Assembly (NCBI GenBank): GCA_020025295.1
Contig: JAHHSJ010000033.1
Span: 1-21,077, forward strand
DNA: 21,077 nucleotides
Direction: 5' to 3'
DNA from: Oscillospiraceae bacterium
GTDB lineage: Bacteria > Bacillota > Clostridia > Oscillospirales > Oscillospiraceae
The notes beneath the pieces were generated by a model, which worked only from the letters and a program-made list of their open reading frames with translations, was not told the DNA's origin and searched no databases. The translations under genes and the position numbers were made by a program. Shown here in pieces: positions 14,534-21,077 of the stretch (the stretch's first letter is position 1; every line of letters starts with the position of its first letter).

Positions 14534-14816
14534 CACCCAAAGCCATTTTTTTCTATAAATCTCGATGTTTTTCTGATGCATTTTCCCTTCAAACTCAAAT
14601 TGCTAAAAACATCACAAAATATAGCCATTATAGAAAGTTATTTCAGAAATGACCCTTTCATAAGTTTCCATCTTTGCTCATTTCCAATCGGCCGAAAGTA
14701 GCAAAAACAGGCTCATTTCCTTTCTCCCCGGGTTGGAAATTACGCATTCTTTCATTTGGATAATTTTGGTAATTTTAATTTGGAATCCGTGTGACTTTCC
14801 AGTCCTCTGCTCCATT

Positions 14817-14851
14817 AAAAAAGCAGTGTGACAGATTGTCACACTGCTTTT
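14817..14851 (-). terminator. Terminator of the cation ATPase gene
   Basis: A perfect 15-bp stem (14819-14833 with 14837-14851, loop GAT) is followed on the minus strand by a T run from the A run at 14817-14822. A weaker stem with a 2-base bulge (about 14867-14899) precedes it, right after the ATPase stop. Confidence 0.9.
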
Positions 14852-14901
14852 ATCCGTATATTTACCCGATACCGTACAAATCACGGTACATCGGGACCTT
14901 T

Positions 14902-17493
14902 TTACTTGTTGCCCACCTTGGCAAGGATTGCCTTGAGCAGCTGAATCATCAGCATACTGCTGAACGCAAGACCCACAATGGCGCCAATCAGCTTCCAAGG
15001 CAGAACTGCCACCTTGAACAGGGGACCCAGCACAGGGATCAGCAGGACGCAAGCCAACAGTACCGCACCGATGACAAACGCACCCAGCAGGGCCTTATTG
15101 TTCCAGAACTGCTTTTTCAGCAGAACCGGCTTCACGGATTTGCAGTTGAAGCCATGGAACAGGCGGCTCAGGCACAAAGTTGCAAAGGCCATGGTGCTGC
15201 CCACTGCGGCGCCGCCGTTAGCCAGACCGATATGGAAGGCAACGACGGTAGCAATGGCAATCACCAAACCTTCGGTGACCACGCTGGTGAGGAACTCCTT
15301 GGTGAGGATGCCTTCATCACGAGATCTGGGCTTTTCCTTCATCACCTGTTCGGTGTGAGGCTCAAGACCAAGGGCGATAGCAGGCAGAGAGTCCGTTAAC
15401 AGGTTGATAAACAGCAGATGCACTGCCTCAAACGGCACAGAAAGACCCATCAGAGAGGCATAAAGCACCGTCAGAATAGCGGCAGCATTGCCGGAGAGCA
15501 GGAACTGGATGGCACGCTTGATATTGGCATACACATTTCGGCCATTCTTCACTGCCTTCACGATGGTAGCGAAGTTATCATCGGCCAGCACCATGCCGGC
15601 GGCATCCTTAGCCACCTCGGTGCCGGTGATGCCCATGGCAACACCGATGTCCGCCTGCTTCAGTGCAGGTGCATCATTCACGCCGTCACCGGTCATAGCG
15701 ACCAGATTGCCTCTCTCCTGCCAAGCCCGGACAATACGAATCTTATGCTCCGGAGACACACGGGCATAAACAGAAACGCGGGGCACAAACTCACGCAGTT
15801 CCTCGTCCGTCATGTTCTCAATCACCGCGCCGTCGACTGCCTCCGTACCCTCGGTCATGATGCCGATTTCCTTGGCAATGGCGGATGCGGTAATACGGTG
15901 GTCACCGGTAATCATAATGGGACGGATTCCGGCGGAAATGCACTCAGCAACAGCTGCTTTAGACTCCTCACGGGGCGGATCCATCATGGCAATCAGACCG
16001 AGGAAGTTGAGCTGATCCTCGTCCTGCAGGGTAATGTTCACACTGTCCAACCGACGGCAGGCAAAGGCCAGAACACGCAGGCCCTGCTCAGAGAACTGCT
16101 GGTTCACCATTTCAATGTTCTTACGCTCTTCTTCCGTCAGGATGGAACGGCCCAGCATCACATCCACGGCACCCTTGGTAATCATCACCAGACCGCCGGA
16201 CAGTTCGTGAACCGTACTCATCAGCTTACGGTCAGAGTCAAAGGGCAGTTCGTTCAAACGAGGGAATTTGCTTCGGGCGCTCTTCTCATCCAGACCATGC
16301 TCCAGACCCAGACGCACCAGTGCGGTTTCCGTGGGGTCGCCCACTTCGCCGCTTTCATTGACCACAGCATCGCTGCACAGCAGTGCAGACCGGAGCAGAG
16401 GCTCCTGAATGGGGTCGTTGAAGTCTGCCTGTGCCGCATCGACAATCTCGCCGTTGACATAGAGCTTCTTCACCGTCATCTTGTTCTGAGTCAGCGTACC
16501 CGTCTTATCCGAGCAGATGATGCTGACACTGCCCAAGCCTTCCACGGCCTGCAGCTTACGGATGATGGCATTTTCCCGTGCCATCTTCTGAGTGCCGAAG
16601 CTCAGCACAATGGTAACAATAGAGGACAGGGCCTCAGGGATGGCTGCCACAGCCAGAGCCACTGCAAACAGGAAGGCATTCATGATGTTTTCCTTGCGGA
16701 TGACCACACTGACCACAAACAGCAGCGCGCAGATGACCAGAATACCAATGGACAGCTTGCGGCCAAACTGGTCGAGAGAGACCTGCAGAGGGGTCTTCTT
16801 CTCTTCGGTGCTCTTGAGCATGGTGGCAATCTTGCCCATCTCGGTATCCATGCCGATGGAGGTCACCAAGAAACGGGCACGACCATAGGTCACAAAACTG
16901 CCGGAGAACACCATATTCTTACGGTCACCCAGAGGCACATCGCCCTCAATCGGCTCCACGGACTTCTCCACCGGAAGGCTCTCGCCGGTCAGAGCGGACT
17001 CCGCACACTTCAGGCTGGCAGATTCCAGCAGTCGGCCGTCGGCGCAGACAGAGTCGCCTGCCTCCAGCAGCACCACATCACCCACGGTTACTTCATGGCC
17101 GGGAATCTGGATAAACTGGCCGTCACGCAGCACCTTTGCGGTAGGCGCCGACATTTGCCGCAGACTGTCCAGCGACGCTGCTGCCTTAATCGTCTGAATG
17201 GTACCCAGAATGGCGTTCATGGTGATGACCGCCAGAATGACCACCGTGCTCTCCCAGTCGCCCAGCACCGCAGACACGGTAGCTGCACCGATCAGAATGA
17301 TGACCAAGAAGTCAGCAAACTGTTCCAAAAAGATGCGAATTGTACTCTTCTTTGTGCCGGACTGCAATTCGTTGCGTCCGTACTTCTCCTGACGGGCAGA
17401 GGCTTCCTGCCCCGTCAGACCGTTTTCACTGCAAGAGAACTCCTCCAGCAGCTCTTCCTTACTTTTTTCCCAGATCAGATGCTTATTTCCCAT
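14902..17493 (-). CDS. P2-type cation-transporting ATPase (probable Mn2+/Ca2+ exporter)
   Basis: An 863-residue membrane pump. The N-terminal cation-ATPase domain is followed by TGES (169-172) in the actuator, helix M4 with AAIPEALSSIV (Glu287), phosphorylation site DKTGTLT (Asp329), nucleotide-domain KGA, and MITGDH and GDGVNDAP in the hinge. Helix M6 contains NLLTDSLPA. Against the SERCA pattern, the M4 Glu and M6 Asn/Asp are kept, but PEGLP is PEALS and the M5 Glu is Ala (GNAAAIL where SERCA has SNVGEVV), so perhaps one ion is moved per cycle. Its leader is a yybP-ykoY riboswitch, which senses Mn2+ and often controls such pumps, so Mn2+ export is likely. AAAGGG lies 8 bases before the ATG. 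Confidence 0.93.
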   Translation of the reverse strand: MGNKHLIWEKSKEELLEEFSCSENGLTGQEASARQEKYGRNELQSGTKKSTIRIFLEQFADFLVIILIGAATVSAVLGDWESTVVILAVITMNAILGTIQTIKAAASLDSLRQMSAPTAKVLRDGQFIQIPGHEVTVGDVVLLEAGDSVCADGRLLESASLKCAESALTGESLPVEKSVEPIEGDVPLGDRKNMVFSGSFVTYGRARFLVTSIGMDTEMGKIATMLKSTEEKKTPLQVSLDQFGRKLSIGILVICALLFVVSVVIRKENIMNAFLFAVALAVAAIPEALSSIVTIVLSFGTQKMARENAIIRKLQAVEGLGSVSIICSDKTGTLTQNKMTVKKLYVNGEIVDAAQADFNDPIQEPLLRSALLCSDAVVNESGEVGDPTETALVRLGLEHGLDEKSARSKFPRLNELPFDSDRKLMSTVHELSGGLVMITKGAVDVMLGRSILTEEERKNIEMVNQQFSEQGLRVLAFACRRLDSVNITLQDEDQLNFLGLIAMMDPPREESKAAVAECISAGIRPIMITGDHRITASAIAKEIGIMTEGTEAVDGAVIENMTDEELREFVPRVSVYARVSPEHKIRIVRAWQERGNLVAMTGDGVNDAPALKQADIGVAMGITGTEVAKDAAGMVLADDNFATIVKAVKNGRNVYANIKRAIQFLLSGNAAAILTVLYASLMGLSVPFEAVHLLFINLLTDSLPAIALGLEPHTEQVMKEKPRSRDEGILTKEFLTSVVTEGLVIAIATVVAFHIGLANGGAAVGSTMAFATLCLSRLFHGFNCKSVKPVLLKKQFWNNKALLGAFVIGAVLLACVLLIPVLGPLFKVAVLPWKLIGAIVGLAFSSMLMIQLLKAILAKVGNK

Positions 17494-17521
17494 CCATATC
17501 GCCCTTTCTTATGGTTGCAGC

Positions 17522-17577
17522 AAAAAAGGCGAGACTTTCTTGTGCAACGCATCCAGCATTGTCACAAAAGTCTCGCC
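17522..17577 (-). terminator. Riboswitch-controlled terminator before the ATPase
   Basis: On the minus strand GGCGAGACTTT (17567-17577) pairs with AAAGTCTCGCC (17528-17538), with extra inner pairing TGTG/CACA, followed by six T (17522-17527). Its 5' arm includes the 3' strand of the aptamer (GCGAGAC plus the P1 strand), so aptamer and terminator are mutually exclusive: ligand binding should let transcription continue. Confidence 0.88.
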
Positions 17578-17660
17578 ATTTCAATCCTTAGCGGGATCGT
17601 TTCCAATCCGTATTGACGCCATAGGATACACAAATATTCTGTGCCAGCTACTCCCTTTCG
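17565..17660 (-). promoter_or_regulatory. yybP-ykoY (manganese) riboswitch aptamer
   Basis: On the minus strand, CGAAAG (from 17660) pairs with CTTTTG (ending 17565) to form P1. Directly inside are the two hallmark loops of the family: GGAGTAGC on the 5' side and GCGAGAC on the 3' side. These match the GGAGUAG and GCAAGAC loops of the Lactococcus yybP-ykoY aptamer. Between them are a CACA/TGTG arm and a GAAA-capped stem near 17583-17605. The aptamer is followed by an overlapping terminator and the P-type ATPase gene. The family binds Mn2+ and typically turns exporters on. Confidence 0.88.
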
Positions 17661-17671
17661 GTTCGGTTGAT

Positions 17672-17700
17672 ACTATATCGTATTTTCCCCGGAAAGTCAA
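17672..17700 (-). promoter_or_regulatory. Promoter of the riboswitch-ATPase transcript
   Basis: On the minus strand, TTGACT (17695-17700) and TATAGT (17672-17677) are 17 bp apart. The start would be near 17665, a few bases before the aptamer P1 strand. Confidence 0.85.
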
Positions 17701-17728
17701 TGAGTATTCTATAAATTTTATCGGTATT

Positions 17729-18535
17729 TTAGCCCTTTTCGCTGTCTTTTCCGCCATTTTTCCACCGGCGGCCCCGATTTTTCTCATATAGCAGCCGCAA
17801 ACCGTCCATTTGCAGGGTCAAATCAAGGTTAATCTCACTTTTACAGTAGGGCGCAATCAAATCCGCAGAGCTGCCTGTGAGCACCACTGTCACCGGTTCG
17901 CCCAGCTCCTCTGCCACCTGTGCCGCAAGCCCATCGGTCATGGCTGCATACCCATAGACCGCACCGGACTGCATACAGCTCACCGTACTGGAGCAGATCA
18001 GTTTCTTGGGTTTACACAGCGGAATATAGGGAAGCTGCGCCGTGCTGTCGCCCATGGCATCCACCGACACCCGAAGGCCCGGAATGAGCGCTCCGCCCAC
18101 ATAGGCACCTTCCCGGTCGATAACTGAGAGCGAGGTCGCCGTTTCCATATCAAAAACTGCAATCGGCTTGGGGTATTTCTGCAGGGCTGCCACCGCATTG
18201 ACCACCATATCGCCGCCCAGCTCATTGGGAAATTCAATTCGGATATTCAGTCCGGTTTTCACACCCGAACCCACCACCATCAGCCGCTTACCAATCAGTC
18301 GCTCCACTGCACACCGGAGCACAGGAGTCAGTGTCGGAACCACGGAAGTAAGGATTCCGCCTTCAATAGATGCAATATCCACCTGATAAAGTGACAGCAG
18401 GTCACGAATCAGCAGAAGATACTCGTCCTCCGTTTTTCGGGGATCGCTGGCACAGCGGCTATGAAACATCAGGGTCTCCCCTTCAAATCCGCCGATCTGT
18501 ATATTCAGATTTCCTACATCCAGTGTCAGAATCAT
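17729..18535 (-). CDS. coaX: Type III pantothenate kinase-like protein (CoaX family) with altered motifs
   Basis: A 268-residue protein with overall CoaX fold signatures: DVGN (6-9), SVVPTLTP, VGSGVKTGLNIR, GGALIPGL, the MQSGAVYGYA stretch and DLTLQMDGLRLLYEKN. CoaX phosphorylates pantothenate in CoA synthesis. Signature positions differ, however: DVGNTN is DVGNLN, GADR is GGDM (107-110), D(F/M)GTATT is DMETATS (129-135), and TGG is TGS. These lie in the phosphate, pantothenate and nucleotide sites, so the activity is uncertain; a normal CoaX or CoaA may exist elsewhere. ATG follows GAGGGGG. It has its own promoter and lies between metK and the ATPase. No terminator is seen directly after it; the next signal is the riboswitch terminator at 17522. 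Confidence 0.8.
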   Translation of the reverse strand: MILTLDVGNLNIQIGGFEGETLMFHSRCASDPRKTEDEYLLLIRDLLSLYQVDIASIEGGILTSVVPTLTPVLRCAVERLIGKRLMVVGSGVKTGLNIRIEFPNELGGDMVVNAVAALQKYPKPIAVFDMETATSLSVIDREGAYVGGALIPGLRVSVDAMGDSTAQLPYIPLCKPKKLICSSTVSCMQSGAVYGYAAMTDGLAAQVAEELGEPVTVVLTGSSADLIAPYCKSEINLDLTLQMDGLRLLYEKNRGRRWKNGGKDSEKG

Positions 18536-18580
18536 TCCAACAGCCCCCTCAGCAATTCATTTGAAGGATAATTTCTTTCT

Positions 18581-18609
18581 ATTATACCCACACCCGGCGC
18601 ACCTGTAAA
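18581..18609 (-). promoter_or_regulatory. Promoter of the CoaX-like gene
   Basis: On the minus strand, TTTACA (18604-18609) and a perfect TATAAT (18581-18586) are 17 bp apart, with the start near 18574. Confidence 0.8.
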
Positions 18610-18613
18610 GGCA

Positions 18614-18647
18614 AATCAGACAGGATGCAAACGCATCCTGTCTGATT
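18614..18647 (-). terminator. Terminator of metK
   Basis: A perfect 15-bp stem (18614-18628 with 18633-18647, loop AAAC) lies 16 bases past the metK stop and is followed on minus by a modest T-rich run (TTTGCCTTT). Confidence 0.82.
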
Positions 18648-18663
18648 CAAGCAAAAGATACAA

Positions 18664-19848
<1,185 letters not shown>

Positions 19849-19899
19849 TTGGCTCAGTTCCTTTCTTTGTCGTTGAGGTTGGGAACAGCCTACTGCAAG

Positions 19900-19930
19900 A
19901 AAAAAACACATTCCTTGGCGGAACGTGTTT
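19900..19930 (-). terminator. SAM-I riboswitch terminator
   Basis: On the minus strand, AAACACGTTCC pairs with GGAATGTGTTT (one G-U pair) and runs straight into a T tract (A run 19900-19906 on plus). It lies between the aptamer and metK and would form when SAM is bound. Confidence 0.9.
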
Positions 19931-19939
19931 CGTGAGTAT

Positions 19940-20046
19940 CCTCATCTTTCGATACATACCGCCGGATTTGGCACCTTACGCTTGCACTGGTCAAACGCAG
20001 GTTGCCGGGCTTCATAGGGCCGATCCCTCCACCACTCTTGATAAGG
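19940..20046 (-). promoter_or_regulatory. SAM-I (S-box) riboswitch aptamer
   Basis: Read on minus, the S-box landmarks occur in order: P1 strand CCTTATC (to 20046), AAGAGTGGTGGAGGGA, GGCCCTATGAAGCCCGGCAACC, AAGGTGCCAAATCC, and CGAAAGATGAGG closing P1 (to 19940). The following terminator and metK make this a textbook SAM-dependent transcription-off switch. Confidence 0.96.
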
Positions 20047-20065
20047 CTGTTCAATTGTCGCTTAC

Positions 20066-20094
20066 ATTATAAGAAGCGTTTCTATTTCTGTCAA
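20066..20094 (-). promoter_or_regulatory. Promoter of the metK transcript
   Basis: On the minus strand, perfect TTGACA (20089-20094) and TATAAT (20066-20071) with a 17-bp spacer; start near 20059, just before the aptamer. Confidence 0.92.
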
Positions 20095-20191
20095 GAGGGC
20101 ACTTTATCTTTTCTCTTTTTTCTGCATTTTCACCTACTTTTATTTCTTCGCCTTCCCTGCTTTCGTCGGATCATCAAAACATTTCTTCCAG

Positions 20192-20220
20192 TTGCCAAAT
20201 GAATTTAAGTGATGTATAAT
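20192..20220 (+). promoter_or_regulatory. Promoter of the fsa gene
   Basis: TTGCCA (20192-20197) and TATAAT (20215-20220) are 17 bp apart. The leader of about 75 bases contains a modest stem, CTTCCG (20236-20241) with CGGAAG (20269-20274). The AT-rich stretch between 20095 and 20191 holds no gene. Confidence 0.82.
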
Positions 20221-20302
20221 GCTTTCGTAAATGTGCTTCCGAAACTACTGCTGATACAGCTGCTAATACGGAAGAAAAACTGAAAGGAAAAGGTGAATTA
20301 GC

Positions 20303-20962
20303 ATGAAACTGTTCTTGGATACCGCTAATGTGGACGAAATCCGCAAAGCAAACGAAATGGGCGTCATTTGCGGCGTTACCACCAATCCCAGCCTGATCGC
20401 TAAGGAAGGCCGCGACTATGTCGAGACCCTGAAGGAGATCTGCACCATCGTTGACGGCCCCATCTCCGGCGAAGTCAAGGCCACCACTATGGACGCTGAG
20501 GGCATGATCAAGGAAGGCCGTGAAATCTACGCCATCGATCCCAAGCACATGATCGTTAAGATCCCCATGACCACCGAAGGTCTGAAGGCCATCAAGGTTC
20601 TGTCCGCTGAGGGCATCCCCACCAACTGCACCCTGATCTTCAGCCTGAACCAGGCTCTGCTGGCTGCTCGCGCCGGCGCCACCTATGTCAGCCCCTTCAT
20701 CGGCCGTCTGGACGACATCAACGAGGACGGCATGGCTCTCATCGAGGACATTGCCAATGTCTTTGCTCTGTATGATGACATCAACACCGAGATCATTGCT
20801 GCTTCCGTCCGCAACACCAGCCACGTCATGAACTGCGCTCGTGCCGGTGCTGACATCGCCACCGTGCCCTTCAAGGTGATCGACCAGATGACCAAGCATC
20901 CTCTGACCGATTCCGGCATTGTGAAGTTCCAGCAGGACTACATCAAGGTCTTTGGCGAATAA
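20303..20962 (+). CDS. fsa: Fructose-6-phosphate aldolase / small transaldolase (TalC family)
   Basis: A 219-residue class I aldolase of the TIM-barrel transaldolase family. Visible blocks are MKLFLDTANVDEIRKA at the start, CGVTTNPSLIAKEG (20-36), IVKIPMT with Schiff-base K86, NCTLIFSLNQALLAARAGATYVSPF and ATVPFKVIDQM. Length and motifs fit the FSA/TalC subgroup, whose members act either as fructose-6-phosphate aldolase or as transaldolase in the pentose phosphate pathway; the two cannot be separated by eye with confidence, and in Firmicutes transaldolase activity is common. ATG has an AAAGG-type ribosome site. Codon use is strongly biased to C-ending codons, suggesting high expression. It is transcribed alone. 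Confidence 0.93.
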   Translation: MKLFLDTANVDEIRKANEMGVICGVTTNPSLIAKEGRDYVETLKEICTIVDGPISGEVKATTMDAEGMIKEGREIYAIDPKHMIVKIPMTTEGLKAIKVLSAEGIPTNCTLIFSLNQALLAARAGATYVSPFIGRLDDINEDGMALIEDIANVFALYDDINTEIIAASVRNTSHVMNCARAGADIATVPFKVIDQMTKHPLTDSGIVKFQQDYIKVFGE

Positions 20963-20998
20963 GAACCAGCTGTTCACCCGGTAATTTCATACCTTTTC

Positions 20999-21037
20999 AT
21001 GGGGGACGATGTTCAAAATCGTCCCCCATTTTGTTTT
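20999..21037 (+). terminator. Terminator of fsa
   Basis: A perfect 12-bp stem (20999-21010 with 21018-21029, seven-base loop) is followed by TTTTGTTTT, 36 bases past the stop. The remaining bases to the window end hold nothing recognisable. Confidence 0.93.
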
Positions 21038-21077
21038 ACACATCCTGTTGAAAACTGTCGAATTAAAAAATCAGCCC

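Noticed and set aside
15418..17616. 732-codon plus-strand open frame opposite the ATPase
   Set aside because: Antisense shadow of the P-type ATPase caused by codon bias; no motif or start signal.

Overview
The window looks like chromosomal DNA from an anaerobic, Gram-positive member of Clostridia, most likely in the Oscillospiraceae / Ruminococcaceae range. This is inferred from gene content and style. There is an oxygen-sensitive pyruvate formate-lyase, a PheB/UPF0735-type ACT regulator, YtvI-like and BofC-like (spore-type) proteins, DUF1292, a PrsA-like foldase, strong AGGAGG-type ribosome sites with several TTG starts, SAM-I and yybP-ykoY riboswitches, and many sigma-A promoters with exact 17-bp spacers. 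No phage, IS, CRISPR or integrase is visible, so this reads as core genome.

Layout. (1) 1-3270, minus strand: an ACT-regulator / homoserine dehydrogenase / aspartokinase operon that commits aspartate to the Met/Thr/Lys branch. A tRNA-Ala(GGC), cut by the window edge, lies beyond it with its own consensus promoter. (2) 3352-7293: an AI-2E/YtvI-like membrane protein (plus) converging on a bifunctional class A penicillin-binding protein (minus) across a shared bidirectional terminator. (3) 7410-10231, plus strand: a BofC-like small protein, a DUF1292 protein, a probable 6S RNA, a membrane-anchored PrsA/parvulin-like protein and tRNA-Gly(CCC). (4) 10232-10806: a gene-poor stretch with a nested palindrome and an orphan terminator. 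(5) 10807-14533, minus strand: the pyruvate formate-lyase operon. (6) 14817-17700, minus strand: a P2-type cation ATPase behind a yybP-ykoY (manganese) riboswitch. (7) 17729-18609: a divergent CoaX-like protein. (8) 18614-20094: metK under a SAM-I riboswitch. (9) 20192-21037, plus strand: a transaldolase-like fructose-6-phosphate aldolase.

The most interesting item is the pfl operon. The PflB catalytic chain carries the Cys-Cys pair but stops just after the GKDD motif and lacks the C-terminal glycyl-radical domain. That domain is encoded by its own 80-codon gene downstream, next to the activase gene pflA. Between them is a 62-codon gene whose first half resembles the start of the radical domain but whose second half is a short Cys-rich tail with no radical glycine. 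Each gene has its own ribosome site, so this looks like a genuinely split glycyl radical enzyme with an exchangeable radical subunit and a third small partner, not a frameshift. The operon leader has two promoter candidates and a 14-bp palindrome placed like an operator.

Other points of note: the CoaX-like protein has changes in all of its signature motifs. The ATPase keeps only part of the classical Ca2+ site and is controlled by a Mn2+-type riboswitch, pointing to Mn2+ (or Ca2+/Mn2+) export. A 9-bp inverted repeat overlaps the aspartate-operon promoter.
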